A stretch of 64,000 nt of DNA from Paenibacillus vini (lineage in GTDB: Bacteria > Bacillota > Bacilli > Paenibacillales > Paenibacillaceae): contig NZ_BOSL01000001.1 in the NCBI RefSeq assembly GCF_018403325.1, positions 62,001-126,000 of the forward strand, in the 5' to 3' direction. Every line of letters begins with the position of its first letter. The stretch's first letter is position 1. Both the position numbers and the translations under genes were made by a program. This document shows, one piece after another, positions 53,201-62,030 of this stretch. Under the pieces are notes generated by a model, which saw only the letters and a list, made by a program, of their open reading frames with translations, was not told the origin of the DNA and made no database searches.

Positions 53201-54617
53201 ACCACGGGAAGAAGACAATTATAGCTGTGGTTGCAGGCTAGAAGTCGCCTACTTGTCAGGCAACTATCGGGAAGCATTGTACTGGGCGAAGCAGGGAAGG
53301 ACTAATGAGCTGCCACTGGACCTGACGAGGGTTCGAAAGCAACGTTTCTATGAGAGTTTGACTTTAGCGGCCGTATTCTTTGAGAAGGATGAGAAAGAGC
53401 GCAAGCAGATCAGGCGGACCCTCCGCCTTCAATTGCGGAGAATGAAAAGTTGGAAAGGATTTCTTGGCAGTACGTCCTCGGCGTATCTCCTGATGAAGGC
53501 GGAAGTGGAACGCATTGCCGGGAATCCGATGCTTGCGGTACCCGGGTATATGGCTGCGATCGGGCAGGCGAAGGATGAAAAGTATTCATTAATGGAGGGG
53601 ATCGCTTGCGAACGGCTTGCAGTCTGCTATAGAGACGATCTATTCAGCCGGACCGGAGCCGCGATCGCCTTGGTGGACGCCAGCGCTGCTTACGCTGAAT
53701 GGGGCATTACCTCCAAGGTGACCGGGAGCAGAACCCAACATACCGAGATGGTGGATCGGGTTTCTACGCAGCAGGAGAGGCCAGCCTTGGGGAGGGAAAT
53801 TAAAAGCGATCATACGCGTATGGATTTGCTCCGGCAAAACGCTCAAGCGGAAAGTATAGGAGCAGTGGGCGAAAGCGAATACGAACTTTTGCGGCAACTT
53901 GTTGACGGACCCGGCAAGCCCAAGCAGGCTAGCTGGACGACAAGTCTTCTGGAAGCGTCGCTTCAACAATCAGGCGCTGATCGAGTCCTCATGTTGAGCC
54001 ACCAAGAAGGCGGGTTCGCTATTGAAGCGAATGGGATGAAAATACAAGGGAAGGAAGCGGCATCCGAAAAGTATGCAGAGAGCGTTCTGTGCCATACTGC
54101 GATGACGGGTGAGCCGCTTGTTATCGATGATGCAATCCGGAGTTTCTGGATCAAGGATCCCTATATTGAAGCACAACAGCCCCGATCGATCTTGTGTATG
54201 CCGATAGCAGTTCCAGGAGAGCGGATTTCTTACTTGCTCTACTTGGAAAACCGGCATTTGCCGGGTGTGTTTACGGAGCGGGATGTTAAGGTGTTGGAGC
54301 TTGCAGCAACGCGCATCATTTATGTCAAACTGCTGGAAGATGAAGCTGGGGGCGCCAAAATGGAGGGTGCCGAGGAAGCGGCCCCTGCTTCGGTCTCAAC
54401 AGTCGATCCACAGGAGTTGACTGATCCACTGACCGAACGAGAGTATGAGATTTTAAGGGCGATTACGGAAGGATTATCGAACCGGGAAATTGCTGATCGA
54501 CTCGGCATAGCTGAAACAACAGTCAAGACGCATGTATCCAGAATTATCAGCAAGTTGGACGTAAAGCGGAGGGGGCAAGCCGTCGTACGAGCGAGAGAGC
54601 TAGGATTGATAGAATGA
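50229..54617 (+). CDS. Giant regulator: kinase-like domain, ATPase, GAF, LuxR HTH
   Basis: 1462 aa. Order: a protein-kinase-like C-lobe (about 30-175; YRSPEQSGRIHGVPDERSDF, then YALGVVLYELLSGQLPF) in which the catalytic-loop equivalent reads CLSPFN without the HRD/K Asp and no N-lobe glycine loop is present, so it is a pseudokinase; an AAA/STAND ATPase (Walker A GQEGVGKTA about 231-239, Walker B LVLYIDNLEWAD about 355); a long helical TPR-like region (about 640-1200); a GAF domain (about 1240-1375); and a LuxR HTH at the C-terminus (LTEREYEILRAITEGLSNRE). The GTG at 50229 has only a weak ribosome binding site; an internal ATG is possible, and the N-terminus may be truncated. Confidence 0.85.
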   Translation: MCIIISSDRKVKDFITSHPIELESFIELSIMLSEMVLREHQQSALIGCLSPFNVIIQCEEKKAYITEIGEGHPAYRSPEQSGRIHGVPDERSDFYALGVVLYELLSGQLPFLPESGEDWSSAHIRRTPRPLSETRPEEDGPLQAILMKLLSKSPEDRYQTAYGLLDDLKRCQEMLKSSGWLAPFEVGRLDKIRSLGVSDAWYGRSAAVERMEAGLEQAAQGNSVFLWVTGQEGVGKTALVRRLQLNVVRRGGSFVEGKAEALQQGTPYEPILQAMRQWVHQLWSEPANIISQLRMTLQAKFGRAAQEIVSFLPEAKPLFGEAEASTALNDKRGWEYWEERLPELIRCMAECSPPLVLYIDNLEWADPGTHTVIRSLVLERVPGLFLIGACRTEEGGASGFVEPDLDQAPGASWLPERWARNPEEQVALLPLTYEDVSQYVSDALHEKSARIRLLARSVYDQTGGNPRAVRLLLENWLQEKRLGFDEKRRKWSWDPELTRQIGDLKANLRLMETSFNRLPDDMKELLVMAAAMGPVFRLSILAEACDMSPDAASDKLQEAEVEGLICREDEAEHGDGQDRFYLFVHESIQQMAYGFDSGRNAHRHRKLGQLLQRRTPEWRDDLIVTAIDHLNLASSILPEHEARQLAEHNLEAGKEALAEGRYAKGKEYAENGLRLSAEFEAEELHVQLQLILAWTEYMGDHPERAREILSDLNKNSGWMSRTERSRIWSPLIQFHAFVDNEKAIEFGKEALAAYGWKLREKSSLLFIAKEVLRTGILLYRTRNKPYQPPDPSDQEYAQLSLLLVQLFFPLLMHDSRALFELYARYIRYGLRKGVNESLAVMISEYELIMQRVLPSYAQAPSITERVFKQMADTSKFRNQHLSTFVGGMSKQLDKPSEASAMLYKSMRQGLEAGEKDFANLALITCLVTHNGDLYALKELLHYFEENMRQNANDTTMQTVRIAGSYLQALQDGSRIESFIATAQTPSSIDLEPREEDNYSCGCRLEVAYLSGNYREALYWAKQGRTNELPLDLTRVRKQRFYESLTLAAVFFEKDEKERKQIRRTLRLQLRRMKSWKGFLGSTSSAYLLMKAEVERIAGNPMLAVPGYMAAIGQAKDEKYSLMEGIACERLAVCYRDDLFSRTGAAIALVDASAAYAEWGITSKVTGSRTQHTEMVDRVSTQQERPALGREIKSDHTRMDLLRQNAQAESIGAVGESEYELLRQLVDGPGKPKQASWTTSLLEASLQQSGADRVLMLSHQEGGFAIEANGMKIQGKEAASEKYAESVLCHTAMTGEPLVIDDAIRSFWIKDPYIEAQQPRSILCMPIAVPGERISYLLYLENRHLPGVFTERDVKVLELAATRIIYVKLLEDEAGGAKMEGAEEAAPASVSTVDPQELTDPLTEREYEILRAITEGLSNREIADRLGIAETTVKTHVSRIISKLDVKRRGQAVVRARELGLIE

Positions 54618-54620
54618 CAA

Positions 54621-54664
54621 ACGAGGGAGCGAGCCTTATAGGGGCCGCTTCCTTCGTCTTTTTA
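54621..54664 (+). terminator. Terminator after the giant regulator gene
   Basis: ACGAGGGAGCG pairs imperfectly with CGCTTCCTTCGT, followed by CTTTTT. Confidence 0.6.
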
Positions 54665-54821
54665 GGGTGGAATCTCCATGCTGGATCTTTCTTTTTTTGC
54701 TGAATACTACTTTAGTAGGACTTAAATCACTTAGGATTGTATTACTATGTCTAAATAGTGTCGAATGATAGGGGATCCAGTAAGGAGATAAGCCTAACTG
54801 ATGAGGTGAAAGGGGAACTAT

Positions 54822-57800
54822 ATGAGGAACATGTTTAGTCGTTTGTTAATCGCTGTTATGATTATGACTTTAATTGGAGGCACTGCTGCAGGGGCTGCTG
54901 GAATTCAAGACGATCCGTCTCGGGGTGGCCGTCAGGAAGCTCTGTCCAGAGTATCGGAATTTGCGGGAAACGGTAATTTTGACGATTGGGATGGAGCTGC
55001 ATCAAAGGCTTCTTTCCGTGCACCTCAAGGAATTGCCGTCTTAAAAGATGGTTCCGTGCTTGTGGCGGACACTCAAAATCATCTCATTCGTCAAGTAAAG
55101 AATGGAGAGGTCTCTACTTATGCAGGTTTAGTGCTTGATGAAGACAACGTCACTCCTGAGGGAGCTTGGCAGGACGGGGCTAAGCAGGATGCCGTATTTA
55201 ACGGTCCTTCGGGCCTAGATTCAGACACAAATGGCAACATCTACATAGCGGATACGGACAATCATCGGATACGAAAAATATCTAAAGACGGAATGGTCAC
55301 CACGGTTGCCGGTGATGGCATCATCGGCGATGAGGACGGCACAGGTACAGGAGCGAGATTCTACCATCCTCAGGATGTGGCTGTTGCTGCAGATGGAACG
55401 CTGTATGTCGCGGATACGTTAAATCATTTGATCCGTCAAATCTCGCCAGAGGGGCAAGTGACCACGCTTAACGCCTCGTCTGACCGCGTGATAGAGGTTG
55501 AAGCCGGCTATGTGCTTCCTGTAGGGGACTATGCGGATGGTGAATTGTCGGCATCCAGGTTTAATGAGCCTACCAGCATTGCAATTGACCATAAAGGCAA
55601 TCTTTATGTAAGCGATACAGGGAATCACGTGATTCGCTATATTGATCTGGCCAAAGGTATGGTTACTACCGCAGCGGGCTTGGCCCCGGGGGAGAGACCA
55701 GTATATGCGAATGGAAGCTTGTATGCCGAAGGCGGGTATGCGGATGGATCAAGTTCAGAAGCGCGTTTTCTGTTTCCTAAGGGAATTGCTGTAACGCAAG
55801 AGAATGGACTGGTGATCGCCGACAGCTTGAACCACACGATCCGTTATCTTGTTGATGGATATGTGAGTACAATTGCGGGTGTGCCTGCGCAGTTTGGTCA
55901 AGTAGATGGCATCAACGGTCACAACCTGCTTCACAATCCTGCCGATGTAGCGGTGCTGCCAAGCGGTAGTCTGCTCATTGCGGATAGTTACAATAATAAA
56001 ATCCGCGAGCTTGAATATTATCAGCTTCCATCCAATCTGCCCCGCAATGAGCAGGTGAAGGTGGTGGTGGAGAATTCGGTCATCAGTTTTGACGCGCAGC
56101 CTGAGGTGGTAAAGGGTCATACGATGGTACCCGTGAGAGCCTTAAGCGAAAAGTTAGGCTACAAGGTTGGATTGTCGGATCACCAGCGTATCGAGTTGAC
56201 GAAGGATGAGGTAAGCATTCAACTGCAGTTGGGAAGTGAACTGGTATCCATCCGGAATGCCGCAGAGAACACGGAAGAGCAACAGGTGATTGAGGCAGTG
56301 CCTTATACAAAAGATGGCCGTTTCTACGTTCCGGTCAGATTGTTCAGTGAAGTATTCGGAGCGGATGTGCAATGGGACCTCTCTACGAAAACCGTTATTC
56401 TGCGTGAAATTGAGGAAGCTGTCGATAAGTTGCCTGCCGTAGATCGCAATTCGCGCGTGGCGGTGCTGGATCAGATTAAAGGAACTGTCTGGATCAATCA
56501 GGCGGGAGGTTCATTGACTTATCGGGCCTACAATGGGATGAAGCTTCACCAAGGGGATCATATTGTCACGGAAAAGAATACGTCTGCGATCATCAAAACA
56601 GCCGACCGTGAGGATGAAATTACGCTTAGCGAAAACTCGAAGCTATATATTTCAAATTTGAGTTCAAGTAATACCCTTCATACTAAGCACACGAGCTTTA
56701 TGTTATGGAGCGGGCTGGCTTCGGCCAATGTATCCTCGCTGGTAAATGCCAAGGATACCTTCAACATTCTGACGCCGACGGCTGTGACTAATGTTCGCGG
56801 CACAAATTTTATGGTGAGCATCGATCCGGTTACGGGGTTGCCGACGCTTTCGGTGAACAGCGGCCTGGTCCAGGCAAGCGGTAACGGATCCAGTCAGAAT
56901 CCGGCACTTGTATATCCTGCGCAGCAGGTGAACCTTTTCCCGGGGCCAGATTCGACAATGCCAAGTCTGCCATCTATAGTTGACCCGGCTGATTTCGTTA
57001 ATCAAGCCTCACCGGCTGTCATCGAAGCCTTATTAAAGGCTAAGCAGAAAATAGATCAGGAAAATGCGGAAATGTTGGAGAAAATGCGCAATGAAATTAC
57101 CGGCTCTATATCTGGCGACAATTCGGGTGGCTTGACTCAAGATGATCTGGAACGATACCAGAATAACTTAGATAATCTGATTGCGAATATTTTAAGTCAG
57201 GCTCTTGATCAGAAAAAGATCGAATCAGGCCCATTGCAGGCACTTATCGATGAGTACAATAAACAATCCGGTAAAAAGATTGATTTAAATAATATCCAGC
57301 CGCTTCAATTGTCGGATGAGGAGAAGCTGGAGCAGGAAATGCAGAAAAAATTAGCAGAAGAACAAAAAAGGCGAGTGGAAGAGCAAAACAAGGAGCGTCA
57401 ACTTGCCGAGCAAAAACAATCCCTGATCGCCAAGCTGGAAGCGGAAAGAAACCGGATCGAGCAGGAAAATAAAAAGAGACAGGAAGAAGCTGCTAAGAAG
57501 GCAGAGGAGGCGTATAAACAAAGTCTACCGGATGCTGAAAAGCAAAAATTCGAGGAGCAGCAAAAGGCTCTAGAGCAGAGAAGGCTTCAGCAGGAGCAAG
57601 CACGACAAACGCCGGCACCAACGCCAGCGCCTTCGCCGACAACACCGACAACGCCGTCAACGCCGACAACACCGACAACACCGACAACACCGACAACACC
57701 GACAACACCAACAACACCGACAACACCAACAACACCAACAACACCAACAACACCAACAACACCAACAACACCGACCAATACTGCCCCAGCGGTGGTTGAG

Positions 57801-58325
57801 CGTATATCCGATATCATGGTGAACGTTGATCTTCCTTACGAATTCAATTTAAGCGGGGTATTCCAGGATACGGATGGCGACGAGTTAACCTTCACAGCCC
57901 GTTCGAGTGATGAGGCAGTTGCAGAAGCAGCCGTGGAAGGAGCTATGCTGATCATTAGGCCGACCGGGAAGGGTTCTTCGGACATTCATATTACGGCTGA
58001 TGATGGAAAAGGCGGAGTAGCTGAAACTTCCTTCCGTGTCGCGTACTATGGAGAAATCCAAGAGTTGAGGGCTGAAGTAACGTCAGATTTCATTGGACTC
58101 TATTGGGATGAGTATGGGGAAGAAGAGATAAGCTATATCATTTATATGAATGGCGAGCAAGTCGAGTTCACAAGCGACAATCATGTTTTGCTTACGGATC
58201 TCGTACCGGATACGGTTTATGATCTGCGTGTAATCGCAGTTATTGGTGACGATGAGATCCAGGCGTTCGGCGACTATTCGGTAAGGACAAACCCGCTACC
58301 CATTGACCCTGATTCTACGTCTTAA
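54822..58325 (+). CDS. Exported NHL / copper-amine-oxidase-N / FecR / FN3 multidomain surface protein
   Basis: 1167 aa. Signal peptide (about 1-27, ends AAG); five or six NHL repeats (about 45-405, motif VADTQNHLIRQV repeated with variations); copper amine oxidase N-terminal-like domain (about 412-530, MVPVRALSEKLGY and FYVPVRLFSEVFGA); FecR-like domain (about 545-690); a long Glu/Lys/Gln coiled coil (about 735-925); a Thr-Thr-Pro repeat linker (about 933-985); a cadherin-like Ig domain (TDGDELTFTARSSDEAVAEA); and an FN3 domain (about 1085-1160). It is probably a wall-spanning or secreted binding protein. AGGTGAAAGGGG precedes the ATG. No anchor motif is visible at the C-terminus. Confidence 0.85.
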   Translation: MRNMFSRLLIAVMIMTLIGGTAAGAAGIQDDPSRGGRQEALSRVSEFAGNGNFDDWDGAASKASFRAPQGIAVLKDGSVLVADTQNHLIRQVKNGEVSTYAGLVLDEDNVTPEGAWQDGAKQDAVFNGPSGLDSDTNGNIYIADTDNHRIRKISKDGMVTTVAGDGIIGDEDGTGTGARFYHPQDVAVAADGTLYVADTLNHLIRQISPEGQVTTLNASSDRVIEVEAGYVLPVGDYADGELSASRFNEPTSIAIDHKGNLYVSDTGNHVIRYIDLAKGMVTTAAGLAPGERPVYANGSLYAEGGYADGSSSEARFLFPKGIAVTQENGLVIADSLNHTIRYLVDGYVSTIAGVPAQFGQVDGINGHNLLHNPADVAVLPSGSLLIADSYNNKIRELEYYQLPSNLPRNEQVKVVVENSVISFDAQPEVVKGHTMVPVRALSEKLGYKVGLSDHQRIELTKDEVSIQLQLGSELVSIRNAAENTEEQQVIEAVPYTKDGRFYVPVRLFSEVFGADVQWDLSTKTVILREIEEAVDKLPAVDRNSRVAVLDQIKGTVWINQAGGSLTYRAYNGMKLHQGDHIVTEKNTSAIIKTADREDEITLSENSKLYISNLSSSNTLHTKHTSFMLWSGLASANVSSLVNAKDTFNILTPTAVTNVRGTNFMVSIDPVTGLPTLSVNSGLVQASGNGSSQNPALVYPAQQVNLFPGPDSTMPSLPSIVDPADFVNQASPAVIEALLKAKQKIDQENAEMLEKMRNEITGSISGDNSGGLTQDDLERYQNNLDNLIANILSQALDQKKIESGPLQALIDEYNKQSGKKIDLNNIQPLQLSDEEKLEQEMQKKLAEEQKRRVEEQNKERQLAEQKQSLIAKLEAERNRIEQENKKRQEEAAKKAEEAYKQSLPDAEKQKFEEQQKALEQRRLQQEQARQTPAPTPAPSPTTPTTPSTPTTPTTPTTPTTPTTPTTPTTPTTPTTPTTPTTPTTPTNTAPAVVERISDIMVNVDLPYEFNLSGVFQDTDGDELTFTARSSDEAVAEAAVEGAMLIIRPTGKGSSDIHITADDGKGGVAETSFRVAYYGEIQELRAEVTSDFIGLYWDEYGEEEISYIIYMNGEQVEFTSDNHVLLTDLVPDTVYDLRVIAVIGDDEIQAFGDYSVRTNPLPIDPDSTS
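57639..57774 (+). repeat. 9-bp tandem repeat encoding Thr-Thr-Pro
   Basis: About 15 units of ACAACACCG or ACAACACCA inside the surface-protein gene. The unit is a multiple of three, so copy changes alter linker length without frameshift. The 3' units are almost pure ACAACACCA. Confidence 0.9.
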
Positions 58326-58343
58326 CATTCACTAGCAGCTATT

Positions 58344-58371
58344 AAAGGGCACCCCTTCGGGTGCCCTTTTG
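58344..58371 (+). terminator. Terminator after the surface-protein gene
   Basis: AAAGGGCACCC and GGGTGCCCTTT form a perfect 11-bp stem with loop CTTC, then TT. Confidence 0.85.
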
Positions 58372-58504
58372 CTATATACGCTCATGGAGCACTGATATCC
58401 GTGAAGCGAGAATCGTAAGAAGTTGGGTATAATGATATGATGTAGTAAGCTCGGCAGTACGGGCATCTAATACAATCTAATACATGCAAAGGACGTAAAC
58501 GATC

Positions 58505-58867
58505 ATGATCGATATCACTATTCCAACCCCTGATGTCACTATTACCAAAAAGGTTGACCCTCAGGAAAGCAACATTTACGGCTTCACCGAATTTCACCTG
58601 ATCACCAGAGAGTTAGGTGGGATTTTCATGTTTTACAACGATAAAGATGAATTGTTGTTCGTAGGAAAGGCCAGAAAGCTAAGACCGAGAATCAAAAAAC
58701 ATTTTGAGGATTCCGTATCCCCGATCAGAATGCATAGAGACGAAGTAACGAAAATTGAAGTTTGTATCGTGGAAGATCCGGTCCACAGAGAAATTTATGA
58801 AACTTATATCATTAATGAAGGCAAGGCCAAGTATAACGAAGACAAAGTATTTTTCAGGCAGGCCTAA
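58505..58867 (+). CDS. GIY-YIG-like nuclease (excision-repair endonuclease type)
   Basis: 120 aa. The GIY-YIG core is variant: GGIFMFYNDKDELLFVGKAR, with FVG replacing YIG, followed by the Arg-rich helix KLRPRIKKHF and the Glu of REIYETYIINEGKAKYN. It resembles small stand-alone firmicute proteins named nucleotide excision repair endonuclease, not full UvrC. AAAGGACG precedes the ATG. The methyltransferase gene starts immediately after its stop codon, so the two are translationally coupled. Its substrate is unknown. Confidence 0.82.
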   Translation: MIDITIPTPDVTITKKVDPQESNIYGFTEFHLITRELGGIFMFYNDKDELLFVGKARKLRPRIKKHFEDSVSPIRMHRDEVTKIEVCIVEDPVHREIYETYIINEGKAKYNEDKVFFRQA

Positions 58868-60412
58868 ATGACAAGCAACTCTAAACAACGTTACCGTTTC
58901 AGTGAAGCACCGATCTGGCAAGTCCAACGGGAATATTATGAAGAGAAGGGAACGAAGGCCTGGAATAATGACCAAGTTCCCCAGTATATAACGAGTAATC
59001 CCATGATCGCTACTGCCTATGCAGAAATGATCTTTGGTTTTCTACAAGATCGAGTGAATAGGGGAAATGGCTCTGAGCCCGTGTATATTGTGGAGCTTGG
59101 GGCAGGAGCGGGGCGTCTTGCTTTTCATGTGTTAACCGAATTGTGTGAGCTGATCGACTACGCCGGGATCCCGCTGCCGTCGTTCCGCTATATCATGACC
59201 GATTTGGCGATGGAGAATATTATGGCATGGAAGGCGCACCCCGCGCTTCAAGCGTTTATTGCCGCGGGAGTACTGGACTTTGCGCGTTTTGATGCTGTGA
59301 ATGATTCCGTACTGAACCTCATGGTATCAGGCACAACGATTAGCGAAGGAGATGTAAAACAACCATTAATCCTTGTGGCCAACTACTTCTTCGACAGCAT
59401 ACCGCAAGAGTTGATTTATATTGGCGATGGGAAAGTTTATGAAACGGACGTTTACATTGAACAATCCAAACACCATGATTCACTTAAACCAGCGGAATGG
59501 TTGGATCAAATCACTTTACGCTATGAGCATCGGCCAGCGCCCGAGTACGAACAGGAAACCTATCCTTACCGAGATGTAATATCCCTCTATCGCGAACAAT
59601 TGGAAGACTCGCATATTTTATTTCCTGCTGCCGGTATCGCTTGTCTGGATCGTTTGAGCGGGTTATCCGAAGGCGGATTTCTATTGATAACCGCAGACAA
59701 GGGAGATCACTTGCTGGATAGCTGGAAATTTGCAGAGCCACCCGAGCTGATTTTACATGGAAGTTTTTCCTTAACGGCAAACTACCATGCAATGAACTAT
59801 GTCTTTGAACAAAAAGGGGCTGCGGTGCTATTCCCTCCGCATCATTATAAAAACATTAATGTGGGCTGCATTCTCCATCTGGAACAACCCATGGATTATC
59901 CCAACCTGCGATTAGCTTACCGTCGTTCTATTGAACGTTTTGGCCCCGATGAATTTTTCAGTATGAAATGGTGGGTGGATCACCATCTGGATAGCATGGG
60001 GTTGCAGCAAATCTTAAGCTTTTGGCGTTTGGGCGGTTATGATGCGGAATTTTTCATTCAGAGTACAAAGCGGATTTCCAGCCTGTTACCTGAATCAAAT
60101 GAAGACGAAAAGCAGGATTTGCTTAGAGGTATTCAACGGATGTGGTCCTCGTACTACGTCATGGAGCAACGATATGATTTGGCACTCGATGCCGGATTGA
60201 TCCTGTTTGAGATGGATATGTACGAACACTCCAAATATTATTTGGAGATTTCGGTACACGAAGAGCAAGACGAAGTCGTATCAACGGTATTTTATTGTCT
60301 AGCCATTTGCTGTTTCGAGTTAGACTTAGTTGAAGATGCAAAGAGGTACTTACAAAAGCTGTTGGAACTTGAGCCTGAAAATGAAGAGGCATTAGCGCTA
60401 TTGAGCTACTGA
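58868..60412 (+). CDS. Class I SAM-dependent methyltransferase with C-terminal TPR
   Basis: 514 aa. SAM-binding motif I is VYIVELGAGAGRLAFHVL (about residues 74-91); the N-terminal region resembles MidA/SAM_MT-like folds acting on proteins. The C-terminus has tetratricopeptide-like helices (YDLALDAGLILFEMDMYEHS, then CCFELDLVEDAKRYLQKLLE). It starts directly after the GIY-YIG stop codon. A methyltransferase with a protein-interaction tail coupled to a nuclease suggests a repair or modification function, but the target cannot be inferred. Confidence 0.8.
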   Translation: MTSNSKQRYRFSEAPIWQVQREYYEEKGTKAWNNDQVPQYITSNPMIATAYAEMIFGFLQDRVNRGNGSEPVYIVELGAGAGRLAFHVLTELCELIDYAGIPLPSFRYIMTDLAMENIMAWKAHPALQAFIAAGVLDFARFDAVNDSVLNLMVSGTTISEGDVKQPLILVANYFFDSIPQELIYIGDGKVYETDVYIEQSKHHDSLKPAEWLDQITLRYEHRPAPEYEQETYPYRDVISLYREQLEDSHILFPAAGIACLDRLSGLSEGGFLLITADKGDHLLDSWKFAEPPELILHGSFSLTANYHAMNYVFEQKGAAVLFPPHHYKNINVGCILHLEQPMDYPNLRLAYRRSIERFGPDEFFSMKWWVDHHLDSMGLQQILSFWRLGGYDAEFFIQSTKRISSLLPESNEDEKQDLLRGIQRMWSSYYVMEQRYDLALDAGLILFEMDMYEHSKYYLEISVHEEQDEVVSTVFYCLAICCFELDLVEDAKRYLQKLLELEPENEEALALLSY

Positions 60413-60439
60413 TTCGGGGATCTCGCCGGCAAAAATTCC

Positions 60440-60478
60440 AAAACGCTACTGACATAATGTTGTCAGTAGCGTTTTTTT
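60440..60478 (+). terminator. Terminator after the methyltransferase gene
   Basis: AAAACGCTACTGACA and TGTCAGTAGCGTTTT form a 15-bp stem with a short loop, followed by further T. Confidence 0.9.
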
Positions 60479-60513
60479 ATAATTGGACATGAAATATAAA
60501 GGAGATGATATTT

Positions 60514-60918
60514 GTGAATTTCGCTTCTGTACGCATCATTACTGACGACGTGGATCGTCTCGTCGGGTTCTATGAGAAAGTCATGGGGGTCTCGGCGGTG
60601 CGGCCCGCGCCCGTTTTTGCCGAACTCATTGTGCCCTCATGCACCCTTGCCATCGGCCATTCCCAGACAGCGCAGCTATTCGGCGCCGGCTCCGTAGTGG
60701 CGGCCAACAATCACAGTGTTATCATGGAGTTCCGCGTCGACGATGTCGAGGCCGAATATGTGCGCTTGAAGTCGTTTGTCGATGATTGGGTCATGGAACC
60801 GACCACGATGCCGTGGGGGAACCGTTCTATGCTGTTCCGCGATCCTGACGGCAACCTTCTAAACCTCTTCGAGCCAGTGACCGGGGATGCGATTCAACGT
60901 TTCAAAGATAGAAATTGA
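60514..60918 (+). CDS. VOC (glyoxalase-fold) protein
   Basis: 134 aa. Starts FASVRIITDDVDRLVGFYEK and ends with MLFRDPDGNLLNLFEPVTGD, both typical of the fold. The GTG at 60514 is chosen because AAAGGAG ends at 60504, 9 nt upstream; the ATG at 60505 directly abuts that site. Substrate unknown. It is a single gene between a terminator and a convergent SDR gene. Confidence 0.85.
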   Translation: MNFASVRIITDDVDRLVGFYEKVMGVSAVRPAPVFAELIVPSCTLAIGHSQTAQLFGAGSVVAANNHSVIMEFRVDDVEAEYVRLKSFVDDWVMEPTTMPWGNRSMLFRDPDGNLLNLFEPVTGDAIQRFKDRN

Positions 60919-61013
60919 CGAGAACACCGGTTGCTAAATCTAAGATCCGCTGGGCAATCCAGATGGGTACCAATTTAATCGTCAAATAAACAATCCCCTA
61001 CTTAAAGCTTTGG

Positions 61014-61751
61014 TCAGGCAAGTTGAGCTGTAGGCCGGACGACCAGCTCATTCACGTCGACGTCTGCCGGCTGCTCTATCGCGTAGGCGATGGCGCGGGC
61101 TATGGCAGTAGCCGGGAGGGCGTCGCGGCGGTAAGTTTTCATCATTTCCTTGGCTTCGTCGTCTGAAATACTCTCTGCAAGCTCGGACTCCGTCACTCCC
61201 GGAGAAACGAGCGTTACCCGGATGCTGCTGCCAACCTCCTGCCGTAAACCTTCCGTGATGGCACGAACGGCGTATTTGGTCGCACAGTATACTGCTGCCG
61301 TCGGTGAGACTGCGTAGGCACCGATGGAAGCCACGTTAATGATGTGGCCGGATTGTTGTTCGTTCATAATAGGGAGACCCGCAGCAATGCCGTGAAGAAC
61401 GCCACGGATATTGACGTCGATCATTCGGTTCCATTCGTCGACCTTCAAGGCTGACAAAGGAGAGAGAGGCATCACACCGGCATTGTTCACTACTACATCT
61501 ACACGACCAAAACTGCTTTGTGCCAAGTGGATGATTTCCTGCATTTGATCGATATTTGTAACGTCCAGCTGCTGATAAACGGCGGAGCCTCCCTCGGCCT
61601 CAATGAGGGATGCCAGGGCTTTCAGCCTCTCCACGCGCCTGGCACCCATGACGACATGGGCCCCTCGGCTGGCGAGAAGTTTCGCCGTCGCTTCGCCGAT
61701 GCCACTACTTGCTCCTGTAATCAAAACTACTTTCCCATTTATTTCGGGCAT
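61014..61751 (-). CDS. SDR family oxidoreductase (YdfG/serine-dehydrogenase-like)
   Basis: 245 aa. TGASSGIGEA (13-22), NNAGVMPLS, ASIGAYAVS, YCATKYAVRA (active-site Tyr/Lys) and RVTLVSPGVTESE are visible. The VMPLSPLSALKVDEWNRMID stretch is typical of the YdfG-like subgroup acting on small alcohols or hydroxy acids. It follows the Atu4866 gene by 24 nt on the minus strand and is divergent from an AraC gene, repeating the arrangement at 26660-28489. Confidence 0.9.
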   Translation of the reverse strand: MPEINGKVVLITGASSGIGEATAKLLASRGAHVVMGARRVERLKALASLIEAEGGSAVYQQLDVTNIDQMQEIIHLAQSSFGRVDVVVNNAGVMPLSPLSALKVDEWNRMIDVNIRGVLHGIAAGLPIMNEQQSGHIINVASIGAYAVSPTAAVYCATKYAVRAITEGLRQEVGSSIRVTLVSPGVTESELAESISDDEAKEMMKTYRRDALPATAIARAIAYAIEQPADVDVNELVVRPTAQLA

Positions 61752-61775
61752 TGAACATTTCCCCTTTTGAATTGA

Positions 61776-62030
61776 TTATTTTTCACGGTAGAGAACCATG
61801 CCGGCGTGATAGAGCACCGAATCGCGGAAATCGCCGTCTGCTGTAAATCCTGTATCATCCACATACTCGATATGATCGCCTACGATGGTGTATCTGCCTT
61901 GGTAGGCGCTCTTCCGCTTTCCCCGGGCTTCGTCATACCGCCCGTTCGGCAGTAGTTCATGCCGGATGTAACCGTCTTCTGTCACCCACATACCGACATA
62001 GGGATGAGATTGTTCCTGTTGAGTACTCAT
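61776..62030 (-). CDS. Atu4866-domain protein
   Basis: 84 aa beta-rich small protein. YVGMWVTEDGYIRHELLPNG and GRYTIVGDHIEYVDDTGFTA are characteristic of the Atu4866 family (an Agrobacterium structural-genomics domain) of unknown function. Start at 62030 is chosen for GGAGGA 9-10 nt upstream; an in-frame ATG at 62048 overlaps that site. It is probably co-transcribed with the SDR gene and controlled by the divergent AraC regulator. Confidence 0.82.
   Translation of the reverse strand: MSTQQEQSHPYVGMWVTEDGYIRHELLPNGRYDEARGKRKSAYQGRYTIVGDHIEYVDDTGFTADGDFRDSVLYHAGMVLYREK

Noticed and set aside
60452-60468. ACTGACA/TGTCAGT arms in the terminator at 60440-60478, resembling the TetR operator
   Set aside because: The arms are in reversed order and belong to a longer terminator stem; coincidence is likely.
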